NCBI GenBank assembly: GCA_964580235.1
Contig: CAZOJY010000063.1
Coordinates: forward strand, 1-19,526
Reading direction: 5' to 3'
Source of the DNA: G020348385 sp964580235
GTDB lineage: Bacteria; Acidobacteriota; Aminicenantia; Aminicenantales; Aminicenantaceae
Length of the DNA stretch: 19,526 nucleotides
Shown in pieces: positions 8,118 to 14,277 of this stretch. The translations under genes and the position numbers were made by a program. Position 1 is the first letter of the stretch, and every line of letters starts with the position of its first letter. The notes below the pieces were generated by a model that saw only the letters and a program-made list of their open reading frames with translations, ran no database searches and was not told the origin of the DNA.

Positions 8118-8182
8118 ACACTTTAATATCGGGCGGGTTGGCTTGGGTGGAGTGGGTCTGCCAGGCTAATACATTAAAGTGT
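8118..8182. repeat. 10-bp inverted repeat enclosing a possible G-quadruplex tract
   Basis: ACACTTTAAT (8118-8127) and ATTAAAGTGT (8173-8182) are perfect inverted copies. Between them the + strand has four GGG runs (8131-8133, 8135-8137, 8145-8147, 8154-8156) with loops of 1, 7 and 6 bases, matching the G3-N1-7 quadruplex rule. The right arm lies inside the last codons of yggT; the rest is just downstream of its stop. It could affect transcription ends or be chance. The remaining part of 8005-8165 shows nothing else convincing. Confidence 0.4.
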
Positions 8183-8489
8183 GTTCTCTCAATAGCTGAT
8201 GCGCATACAGAGAAAGTGATCTCACCAAGAAAGTGTCAAGAATAACAAGCAGCAGGATAACGATCATCGGGCTTAAATCAATCCCTCCAAATTTGTGAGG
8301 GGGCACATATCTTCGCACAGGTTTCAGGGCCGGTTCTGTCAAATGATACAGGATGACGGACACAGAATAAAGCGAGGGAATACGCACCCAGGAAAGGACA
8401 ACCCGAAAGATCAGCACCCACATGGAGATCATCACCACAGCATCAATGATTTTTGAAACCGCAATTAAAAAGTTGGCGAAAAAAATCAT
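8166..8489 (-). CDS. yggT: YggT family integral membrane protein
   Basis: A 107-residue membrane protein with two hydrophobic segments (about 2-32 and 72-96) around a conserved loop. The loop carries the YggT signature: SWVRIPSLYS, then LYHLTEPALKPVRRYVPP, then GGIDLSPMIVILLL. YggT proteins are linked to membrane-protein insertion, cell-shape/division clusters (next to sepF in Gram-positives) or osmotic tolerance; the biochemical role is not settled. The single-YggT-unit length is typical of non-proteobacterial members (E. coli YggT has two units). The start ATG 8489 overlaps the stop of the DUF1573 gene as ATGA, so the two are almost certainly translated together. Confidence 0.9.
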   Translation of the reverse strand: MIFFANFLIAVSKIIDAVVMISMWVLIFRVVLSWVRIPSLYSVSVILYHLTEPALKPVRRYVPPHKFGGIDLSPMIVILLLVILDTFLVRSLSLYAHQLLREHTLMY

Positions 8490-9271
8490 TCCCCGATTAT
8501 TTTCCGGTATTTATCGAATAACTCTTTGAGCTGCTTTTTTGTGACGATATAACCACTCACGTACAGGGAGAGATTAGGTCGCCGCGTATCATTAGACTTG
8601 AGAAGAATATATTCTCTAATCAGACCCTTTCTTGGACGCGGCGGTATTTTTATTTCAATCTCAGCTTTTTTTCCAGCGGCGATGCGGAGTTCCGAGGCAA
8701 TCTTTTTTCCGTTATAAAAATAGGCCGCATCCCTGTGAGAAAAAGTAACCCTCAGCTCTCGCTCCCCCGTATTCTTGATTAAGGCCTTTGCTGGAATGGA
8801 CTCACCTTCGAGTATCAAACCCGAATCAACGCTGTAGCGTTCCAGGTCGATTCGTGGACGAGGAGGGACTTCAATCGTGGCAGATATCTGCAACTGCTTT
8901 ACAGGTTGGGTTCGGTCATTCGATTCGACGTATATATATTTGGCAATATTCCCTTCGTAACCTCGGGAGTTAAAAGTGACTTTCAATTCTCCCTTTTTAC
9001 CCGGTTCAACGTTTTTATCAGAAATCAGTGCAGCCGCACATCCACACGATGTTCTCACCTTCTTGATTAGGAGTGGAGCGTCACCCATGTTATCAAAAAC
9101 AAAAACATGAGTTTTGACCTGTCCTTCTTTTATCTTGCCAAAATCCCATTTCTCCTCCTTAAATTTAACCTTCGGGCCTTCTTTCGCCAGAACAGCACTG
9201 AAGTTTAAAGTGACAAAAAAAGCAAGAAATAGGATTCTTATAACTTTGTTAACAAAAGGCTTTCTTCTCAT
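8486..9271 (-). CDS. Secreted DUF1573 protein with Ig-like domains
   Basis: A 261-residue exported protein. The signal peptide (about 1-29, core ILFLAFFVTLNFSAV, ending VLA) precedes a DUF1573 domain (about 38-125). Its hallmarks are WDFGKIKEGQ, FDNMGDAPLLIKKVRTSCGC (SCGC at 75-78) and VEPGKKGELKVTFN. A second beta-rich region (about 140-250) has ALIKNTGERELRV and ends in YVSGYI, consistent with another Ig-like/ASH-type fold. DUF1573 proteins are common in Bacteroidota and Acidobacteriota, usually periplasmic and of unknown function; the SCGC pair could be redox-active or bind metal. ATG 9271 has AGAGGAAA at good spacing and a TATAAT box 29 bp upstream. It overlaps yggT, an unusual partner for this family as far as I recall. 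Confidence 0.87.
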   Translation of the reverse strand: MRRKPFVNKVIRILFLAFFVTLNFSAVLAKEGPKVKFKEEKWDFGKIKEGQVKTHVFVFDNMGDAPLLIKKVRTSCGCAAALISDKNVEPGKKGELKVTFNSRGYEGNIAKYIYVESNDRTQPVKQLQISATIEVPPRPRIDLERYSVDSGLILEGESIPAKALIKNTGERELRVTFSHRDAAYFYNGKKIASELRIAAGKKAEIEIKIPPRPRKGLIREYILLKSNDTRRPNLSLYVSGYIVTKKQLKELFDKYRKIIGE

Positions 9272-9299
9272 GATTTTTTTCCTCTTTGTTTTTATCCCT

Positions 9300-9327
9300 A
9301 TTATAACCTAAACAAAAAATGACGCAA
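9300..9327 (-). promoter_or_regulatory. Promoter for the DUF1573-yggT operon
   Basis: On the minus strand a perfect TATAAT (9305-9300) lies 16 bp after TTGCGT (9327-9322, three of six consensus bases). Transcription would begin near 9293, leaving a leader of about 20 bases with the Shine-Dalgarno AGAGGAAA before ATG 9271. It is one side of the 334-bp divergent region 9272-9605. The stretch 9328-9477 in that region shows no gene or clear site. Confidence 0.55.
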
Positions 9328-9477
9328 CTCTGATTCCTAAGTTCTCACTAGAGTCTTTGATCACAGTCCTCTTCTTCTCCTATCATTTTTTCCATTTGCT
9401 CCACAAGAAAGTTTTTAAAACCATCTATTTAGTCGAATTTTAGATCGATTTTTAGAGAACATTCTTTAGCTCTCAAG

Positions 9478-9564
9478 CAGTCAGGCAAGCTGATTTTCAG
9501 GCCATCCAGAAGAGAACAGGCATAAGGGAAAATCTGCGGGCGGATGATTCGGCTTGCCTGACTG
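9478..9564. repeat. 87-bp palindrome upstream of the SH3b-barrel promoter
   Basis: CAGTCAGGCAAGC (9478-9490) and GCTTGCCTGACTG (9552-9564) are perfect 13-bp inverted copies. Nested inside are GATTTTC (9492-9498) with GAAAATC (9528-9534) and GCC (9501-9503) with GGC (9519-9521), so a stacked hairpin or cruciform is possible. The right arm ends 3 bp before the -35 box of the promoter at 9568-9596, so it is not in that transcript. It could be a looped operator, a separate structured RNA, or a mobile repeat. Confidence 0.6.
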
Positions 9565-9567
9565 TTC

Positions 9568-9596
9568 TTGACAGTTTTCTGGCCCTTTTTTATAAT
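9568..9596 (+). promoter_or_regulatory. Perfect-consensus sigma70-type promoter for the SH3b-barrel gene
   Basis: TTGACA (9568-9573) and TATAAT (9591-9596) are separated by exactly 17 bp, a full consensus match. The expected transcription start is near 9603, only a few bases before the GTG at 9606, so the mRNA would be nearly leaderless. The palindrome at 9478-9564 lies immediately upstream and may control it. Confidence 0.8.
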
Positions 9597-9605
9597 CAAA
9601 ATGAG

Positions 9606-10784
9606 GTGAAACGAGAAAAACAACGCTACATTCTCAGGGGGAACGTATTTTTTTTTACCTTCATTTTGAGTTTTTTTTTCTTTCCGATACAAAAAATTTT
9701 AGGCCAAGATTCATTCATCAAGATTAAAGTTGTAGCCGAACAGGCAAACATCCGCCTCGAACCCGATATTTCCAGCATCATCATCCGTCAAGTTCCCCAA
9801 GGGACAATTTTAAATGCCACAGGAAAAAAAGAAGATTGGTTCGCTGTCCAGCTCATGCCAAAACAAGGAACAGCCGTTTCTGGTTTTGTGCACGAAAGCC
9901 TGGTGATTGTAATCGAACCTCTCCCTGAAGAGAAAAAACCGCCCGTGGTTCCAAGAAAAAAAATACCCGTTCCAGCTCCTCCAATTATCGAAGAGGAAGA
10001 GGAACGGCCCACAATCCCGTTCAAATTTTCCATCGCCATCAACGGAGGAGGAAATTATGTCCGGGGAGAACATTTAAACTCGGGGACAAAAGGGCTGGCC
10101 GATCTATACCAAGATATTCTCGGAACTCAAGGAGAAGGAAAAATCAATTCCATTCATCTGGGATATATTTTCGGTCTGGAGATTTCCTTCCCTTTATCAG
10201 AAAGGTTGTCCTGGGGAATCGAAGCAGAATACATCCAGGGAAAAAATGAGAGCCAGGTGAATTATTTTCAAGGGTCTTCCTCCTCCATTCTCCATGTTCG
10301 CCCAAATCTCCGAGCTATTCCCATAAGTCTTTTTCTCTGTTTCTATCCAGTCCCCAATCTGTATGTTAAGGGGGGCATCTCGTACTATTTCGCAACGTGC
10401 TCTTATATGTATTCATTCCAGAGAGATGATTTGACTCAACAATGGGATGGGAGAGCCCGCGCTCAAAACTTAGGATTGTTAGGCGGCTTGGGATATTTAA
10501 AAAACATTTCTTCTCAATTGAGTTTGTTTGCAGAAGTAACAGGTCGCCTTGCAAAGATACAGGGATTCAAAGGGAATGAAGATTTTCAGGATTCTTCAGG
10601 CGAAAGCTTCACAGAACACGGCACACTCTATCTCATTCAATCCCAAATTCTTGAGGAAAGGACTCATTCTGTCCTGTTTATCCGAGAGACAAGACCTAAT
10701 GAGGCGGGAATCATAAGTGCTGATAAGGCACAAATCGACTTTTCTGGAATCAGTCTTAAGATCGGTCTCCGCATCCATTTCTAG
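9606..10784 (+). CDS. Outer-membrane beta-barrel protein with N-terminal SH3b domain
   Basis: A 392-residue protein not recognised as a named family. A signal peptide (about 1-34, very Phe-rich core FFFTFILSFFFFP, ending ILGQ) is followed by a bacterial SH3-like domain (about 37-103). The latter has the typical ANIRLEPDISSIIIRQVPQG start, DWFAVQL and SGFVHESLV. Next comes a Pro/Glu/Lys-rich linker (about 105-136). The remaining part (about 138-392) has alternating amphipathic strands, many aromatic residues and a terminal Phe (GLRIHF), as in outer-membrane barrels inserted by BamA. SH3b domains often contact peptidoglycan, so it may tie wall and outer membrane (inference). The start is uncertain: GTG 9606 is the only start codon giving a full signal peptide, but it lacks a Shine-Dalgarno and lies almost at the predicted transcript 5' end. 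It converges on the GH-like gene with 6 bp between stops. Confidence 0.78.
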   Translation: MKREKQRYILRGNVFFFTFILSFFFFPIQKILGQDSFIKIKVVAEQANIRLEPDISSIIIRQVPQGTILNATGKKEDWFAVQLMPKQGTAVSGFVHESLVIVIEPLPEEKKPPVVPRKKIPVPAPPIIEEEEERPTIPFKFSIAINGGGNYVRGEHLNSGTKGLADLYQDILGTQGEGKINSIHLGYIFGLEISFPLSERLSWGIEAEYIQGKNESQVNYFQGSSSSILHVRPNLRAIPISLFLCFYPVPNLYVKGGISYYFATCSYMYSFQRDDLTQQWDGRARAQNLGLLGGLGYLKNISSQLSLFAEVTGRLAKIQGFKGNEDFQDSSGESFTEHGTLYLIQSQILEERTHSVLFIRETRPNEAGIISADKAQIDFSGISLKIGLRIHF

Positions 10785-10797
10785 CCTGAATTATTGA
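10785..10797. repeat. Copy of the CCTGAATTATT gene-end motif at a convergent junction
   Basis: CCTGAATTATTGA begins one base after the stop codon of the barrel gene and contains the stop codon of the convergent GH-like gene. It matches the right terminal repeat of the 586-712 element (12 of 13 bases to CCTGAATTATTAA, minus strand). On its own it would be unremarkable; it is listed because the same motif follows four other stop codons. Confidence 0.35.
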
Positions 10798-12062
10798 AAA
10801 TAGACGTACCTGGGAGAAGGGCCAAGAAGAACTCGATTATCCTGAATAGGAACCTCTTCTCCATCCCGGCTTTCAACCCTCAAAACACGCCGGGAAAAGG
10901 TATGTTCAACCGAAAGAGCCTGGGTCCAACAGACCGCAAATTGTCCGCCCTGTTTGTGGAATAAGAAAATAAAGGCCTCAGAATGGGGTACTCTTTTCTT
11001 AAAAAGGCTTCCATCAATTCTTGCAACCATGGATTTCAAAGCAAAAAAACTGGGGCGCTTTCTCCACTCTTTTGGGCGGTTGTCGATGAGACCATAACCC
11101 GGAGCTGCGAGCTGCCACCAGTAAATCCGATCAACAAATCCCGTGGCCAGACAGAGGATGAAATATCGAACCAGAAAATTCGCCTGCTCTTCTTCTGAAA
11201 CATTCATCCCTCCGACAGCCGGAGAATATTTTCCTGTTCCTGCAATCGGCCAATTCATTTCGGTAATCCAAATGTCATGTTTTTCTTTCAGACATGCATC
11301 CACAACAGCCCTCAATAAAACTATTTTTCGGGAAGTGTCCCAGCCAAACTGGGTCCTCTCCGGAGCTCCTGACCGGTCAACATACAGCAGAGAGGAAATC
11401 TTATCAAACGGTATTCTTTTCAAGACGACCGGATAGAGATGAAATTCAAAATCAATGACAGCCGGCCCTAAAAGTTTGACCTTATGTTTCTGTGCCAGCA
11501 GCACAGAAGGCGCGGCAAGCCTCAGGTACTCCCGGTAATCCCAGACTCCCCATTTTGTTCTGTTCCAAGCATGTCCTATTTCAAACTGGGTACAAAATGG
11601 CTTAAGCTGAGAAAATACATCATCAAGGAACTGCTGCCAGGCCGCTGGATTTCGCACATCCTTTCTCCGTTGGAGCAGGGAAATCATGATATCAAAACCC
11701 ATTTTTTTTATCTGTCCGATAAATTTTTTATAAAATTGCAGCTTGTCCTTTTCCCAGGAAGGGATGCGCACCAGTGTGTGTCGAATTCCAAGCTGTTTCA
11801 AACAATTCAACACCTCGTCATTTCTCTGTTCATCAGGAGAGACCGAAACTCCAAAAGGGTGGCACATTTTGGATGGCATCTTATACATGGTTTTTTTATA
11901 TTTCCAGTAGCGGGATAAAACAGGGAGGGCCATGCGGATATTGGAAAAGAGTAGAGGAAAATAACCATGGGCAAACCGAAAGTGATACCAGAATCTCTCT
12001 TTTTTCGGAGCCACATTGTGCGGCTGATCAGCGCAGGCATTCCATTTGAAATCTGGATCCAT
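10791..12062 (-). CDS. GH-A-like TIM-barrel protein of the LPS region, catalytic role uncertain
   Basis: A 423-residue, apparently cytoplasmic protein (no signal peptide). It resembles clan GH-A glycoside hydrolases: LGIRHTLVRIPSW (91-103), GFDIMISLLQ (strand 3), FEIGHAWNRTKWGVW (160-174) at the strand-4 position, and DIWITEMNWP (263-272) at the strand-7 position, where E268 fits the nucleophile. The strand-4 motif is normally Asn-Glu, the acid/base residue, but here reads His164-Ala165, so ordinary retaining hydrolysis looks impaired. A small beta domain closes the C terminus (about 360-423). Its start ATG 12062 shares a base with the stop of the upstream kinase gene (TAATG), so the two are translationally coupled and probably act together on LPS core or a related glycan (inference). 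I do not know a named family. Alternatives are a carbohydrate-binding pseudoenzyme or an unusual hydrolase. Confidence 0.7.
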   Translation of the reverse strand: MDPDFKWNACADQPHNVAPKKERFWYHFRFAHGYFPLLFSNIRMALPVLSRYWKYKKTMYKMPSKMCHPFGVSVSPDEQRNDEVLNCLKQLGIRHTLVRIPSWEKDKLQFYKKFIGQIKKMGFDIMISLLQRRKDVRNPAAWQQFLDDVFSQLKPFCTQFEIGHAWNRTKWGVWDYREYLRLAAPSVLLAQKHKVKLLGPAVIDFEFHLYPVVLKRIPFDKISSLLYVDRSGAPERTQFGWDTSRKIVLLRAVVDACLKEKHDIWITEMNWPIAGTGKYSPAVGGMNVSEEEQANFLVRYFILCLATGFVDRIYWWQLAAPGYGLIDNRPKEWRKRPSFFALKSMVARIDGSLFKKRVPHSEAFIFLFHKQGGQFAVCWTQALSVEHTFSRRVLRVESRDGEEVPIQDNRVLLGPSPRYVYFQ

Positions 12063-12895
12063 TAAACAAAATTCCTGGGTCTTGTATCTCTCTGAGGATA
12101 AATGCTTCTTTTAAAGCTGATGAGGCATGTATATGTTCTTTTGTTGAATCTATACCAAAACCATGCCCATTTTTTCATCCGGCCTGATCCCGAATACTCC
12201 TCAAGGAAAAGCGGCTGGAAGGCATCCGGAATACCGAGACGTGTTAGATTTTTTATCCTCTTTAAAATGCCCAATTTCTTTTTCACACGGATACGATTGG
12301 TATCAATCAGAAAAAACGTATACTTCCCCTGTGCTTCTTTTTTTGCCAATATATTTCCATCGGAGAGATCCCGATGAAGGACCCCTGTTTCATGACATCG
12401 TGCCAAATAGCGGCCCAATGCCCCTACGAGTAAACTTAATTCTTCTTCAGCCAATCGACGAAAAAGATATCGAATTTCTTCAGTCTCTTCTGCTAAAACC
12501 GTAAGATAACAACTTTCATCGATAAACGGAAATTTGCTTTTTTCTAAATAGGCAACAGGAGTTGGAGTCAGAATTCTTCTTTCCATTAGAGCAAAACTTC
12601 CCCGCCAAGCCTTTTGTGCTTTTGAAGGCAAAAAAAAGGGTTTTATCTTGTTGAGACCTCGTGCGAAATACTCTTTAACAACGATATCGATGGTTTTTCC
12701 CTCACCCAACGGGAAAGGAATCACACTGATCCGGTTCCTGCCACTAAAAAGAATGTGATGGGATGTTCCTTGAAGAAGGCGGTCTAACGCGCTTATTTTT
12801 TCCATAAAGTCCGGGTGTTGAAAGGCCGGGTTCAGGCGCCCTTTATAGGATGATAAATCGACCGGTATGCCTGCTTTTTTATCCTGGACTTTCAT
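12062..12895 (-). CDS. Lipopolysaccharide kinase, Kdo/WaaP (InaA) family
   Basis: A 277-residue protein-kinase-fold enzyme that probably phosphorylates a sugar (Kdo or heptose) of the LPS inner core at the cytoplasmic face of the inner membrane. Kinase landmarks: IDIVVKEYFARG with the likely ATP-binding Lys74, a helix-C stretch WRGSFALMERRILTPTPVA, the catalytic loop LHRDLSDGNIL (H174, D176, N181) and the metal-binding Asp in FLIDTNR (D198). KNLTRLG downstream is also typical of WaaP/KdkA-type kinases. No signal peptide. ATG 12895 lacks a Shine-Dalgarno and lies at the predicted 5' end of the transcript from the promoter at 12903-12932. It overlaps the GH-like gene by one base and is divergent from the heptosyltransferase cluster, which supports an LPS role. 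Substrate (Kdo versus heptose) cannot be settled here. Confidence 0.82.
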   Translation of the reverse strand: MKVQDKKAGIPVDLSSYKGRLNPAFQHPDFMEKISALDRLLQGTSHHILFSGRNRISVIPFPLGEGKTIDIVVKEYFARGLNKIKPFFLPSKAQKAWRGSFALMERRILTPTPVAYLEKSKFPFIDESCYLTVLAEETEEIRYLFRRLAEEELSLLVGALGRYLARCHETGVLHRDLSDGNILAKKEAQGKYTFFLIDTNRIRVKKKLGILKRIKNLTRLGIPDAFQPLFLEEYSGSGRMKKWAWFWYRFNKRTYTCLISFKRSIYPQRDTRPRNFV

Positions 12896-12902
12896 ATCGG
12901 GT

Positions 12903-12932
12903 AAAATAGCACCCCTTATCCGTTTCTGTCAA
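12903..12932 (-). promoter_or_regulatory. Promoter for the LPS kinase / GH-like pair
   Basis: On the minus strand, perfect TTGACA (12932-12927) and TATTTT (12908-12903, four of six) are 18 bp apart. The expected transcription start is near 12896, immediately before ATG 12895, giving an essentially leaderless mRNA. No Shine-Dalgarno is present, which fits. Confidence 0.55.
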
Positions 12933-12945
12933 TTAGACTCTGTTA

Positions 12946-12975
12946 TTGACTAATCGGAGCTCGATAATATATCAT
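12946..12975 (+). promoter_or_regulatory. Promoter for the Trm112-like / heptosyltransferase genes
   Basis: TTGACT (12946-12951) and TATCAT (12970-12975) are 18 bp apart, five of six consensus bases each. Transcription would start near 12982, about 14 bases before ATG 12996. It is back-to-back with the minus-strand promoter, with the two -35 boxes 13 bp apart, so the divergent LPS transcription units may be co-regulated. Confidence 0.5.
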
Positions 12976-12995
12976 ATCAAGACTGGATTGAATTT

Positions 12996-13184
12996 ATGAG
13001 TATTAATCCAAAAATTCTTAACATATTGGCCTGTCCTCTGTGCAAAACCGATGTTAAGCTCACCTCAGATGAGAAGGGTTTGAAGTGTGTCAAATGCCAC
13101 AGGGTTTACCCGATTAAAGAAGATATTCCTATCATGCTTATAGACGAGGCATCGATTGAACCCGACAGAGAAACAAAAAACTGA
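12996..13184 (+). CDS. Trm112-like small zinc protein (UPF0434/YcaR type)
   Basis: A 62-residue protein with the Trm112 fold: ILNILACPLCKTDVKL supplies a CxxC pair (C14, C17), CVKCHRVYP a second (C31, C34), followed by the conserved YPIKEDIPIMLIDEA end. Archaeal and eukaryotic Trm112 activates methyltransferases; in bacteria the small versions are mostly of unknown role. E. coli YcaR lies between lpxK and kdsB, so linkage to LPS genes, as here, is recurrent. The C-terminal residues overlap the next gene by 29 bp. ATG 12996 is the only sensible start and lacks a strong Shine-Dalgarno. With only two visible CxxC pairs, one zinc site is plausible. Confidence 0.85.
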   Translation: MSINPKILNILACPLCKTDVKLTSDEKGLKCVKCHRVYPIKEDIPIMLIDEASIEPDRETKN

Positions 13185-14202
13185 TATCTCTGCGATAAAA
13201 AAAGTTCTTTTGGTACGGTTAAGACGCATAGGGGATGTCGTCATGACCACCCCCGCCATCACAGCCTTGCGAAACGGCCTTCCATCTGTTCACATTTTTT
13301 ATGTCGTCGAAAATCCTTATCGAGAGCTCATCGAAGGAAATCCACATGTCGATAGGATTATCGTTCTCCCCAGGCCGCTGGGCGTAAAAAATTTTTTCAA
13401 TATTGTGAGAGCAATAAAGAAAGAAAGGTTTGACGCCGCTATCGACTTTCACGGAGGCCCGACAGCCTCTCTTATCACTCTTTTCTCGGGAGCAGAAAAA
13501 AAAATAGGCTACCGAACAAAATACAAAAGTTTTGTGTACGATGTCAGGCTCCCGCGTGGCCCTAAAACAGGGCATCTTCACAGCGTTACAAACCACATCA
13601 ATCTGGTTAGGGCCTTAGGGATTGAAGTTCCGGTCTCTCCATCTTTGTTATTGCCAGAATCTTCGGAATTAGAGAGGAAAAAGGTTCATGATTTCTTCTC
13701 TATTAACGATCTCCTAGGAGACAAAGTTGTGGTTCTCCATATCGGGGCAGGAAATAAATTTCGAGAATGGGGGCAAACGAATTTATCAAAATTTGTGTCG
13801 ATGCTTGCAAAAAAACAAAATGTCAAGATTGTCCTGGTCGGGGACTCTGAGGATGTAAAAATCGCTGATCATATCCTGAGCGGGCAAATTTCTTCCGTTT
13901 TTTCTCTGGTCGACAAGCTAAATTTAAGAGAATTAAAAGAGCTCATCGCGAAGGCCTCTCTGTATGTCGGCCCTGACAGCGGGCCAATGCACATTGCCGC
14001 TTCGACTCAAACTCCTATTGTGGCCTATTTTGGCCCAAATCTCTCCGCTTACAATGCTCCCTGGAAGGCAAAGGCTGCACTCATCGAAAAGGATATGAAG
14101 TGCCGACCTTGTGATCAAAGACACTGCATTTCCGGTGACTTTCGGTGTATGCGAACGATCACTCCCGAAGAAGTCTATGCTTCCTGTGCCAAATTTCTCT
14201 AA
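13156..14202 (+). CDS. Glycosyltransferase family 9 (ADP-heptose:LPS heptosyltransferase type)
   Basis: Transfers heptose from ADP-heptose to the LPS inner core on the cytoplasmic side of the inner membrane. In the 348-residue GT-B protein, the N-terminal domain begins KKVLLVRLRRIGDVVMTTPA (acceptor side), then IDFHGGPTASL. The C-terminal domain has VVLHIGAGNKFREW, VGDSEDV and the donor-binding YVGPDSGPMHIAAS (270-283). A CRPCDQRHC cysteine group (316-324, plus C331) is typical of the family. Start TTG 13156 is favoured because CGAGG at 13145-13149 lies six bases upstream and no other start codon precedes the first beta strand. This gives a 29-bp overlap with the Trm112-like gene. WaaF-like is the best guess, but WaaC- or WaaQ-type members look similar. 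The nearby rfaE1 supports heptose as the sugar. Confidence 0.88.
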   Translation: MNPTEKQKTDISAIKKVLLVRLRRIGDVVMTTPAITALRNGLPSVHIFYVVENPYRELIEGNPHVDRIIVLPRPLGVKNFFNIVRAIKKERFDAAIDFHGGPTASLITLFSGAEKKIGYRTKYKSFVYDVRLPRGPKTGHLHSVTNHINLVRALGIEVPVSPSLLLPESSELERKKVHDFFSINDLLGDKVVVLHIGAGNKFREWGQTNLSKFVSMLAKKQNVKIVLVGDSEDVKIADHILSGQISSVFSLVDKLNLRELKELIAKASLYVGPDSGPMHIAASTQTPIVAYFGPNLSAYNAPWKAKAALIEKDMKCRPCDQRHCISGDFRCMRTITPEEVYASCAKFL

Positions 14203-14235
14203 ATTATTAACCTGGATAATTCAGGTTAATTATTT
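14201..14235. repeat. Hairpin after the heptosyltransferase gene, built from the gene-end motif
   Basis: AAATTATTAACCTG (14201-14214) and CAGGTTAATTATTT (14222-14235) pair at 13 of 14 positions around the loop GATAATT. The core CCTGGATAATTCAGG looks like the two ends of the 586-712 element brought together. It begins within the stop codon and could act as a weak terminator, but the stem is AT-rich and lacks a clear T-run, so terminator function is doubtful. Confidence 0.55.
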
Positions 14236-14265
14236 GACAATGGGTTCTTCTTCCTGGAATATATA
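14234..14265 (+). promoter_or_regulatory. Possible promoter for the O-antigen-ligase-like gene
   Basis: A perfect TTGACA (14234-14239) is followed by an AT-rich stretch with TATATA at 14260-14265 (20-bp spacing) and weaker -10 options at 17-18 bp. The leader before ATG 14278 would be very short. The -35 overlaps the right arm of the hairpin at 14201-14235. Spacing is not ideal, so confidence is low. Confidence 0.3.
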
Positions 14266-14277
14266 GCAATAATACTG

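Noticed and set aside
9345..9360. A 16-bp exact match (TCACTAGAGTCTTTGA) between the 9272-9605 intergenic region and purF at 19013-19028.
   Set aside because: Flanking bases do not extend convincingly, and one 16-bp match in a window of this size has a chance expectation of roughly 0.1, so it is probably coincidence.
9429..9692. An 87-codon minus-strand frame across the divergent region.
   Set aside because: It spans the palindrome, the consensus promoter and the start of the barrel gene on the opposite strand, with no family features.
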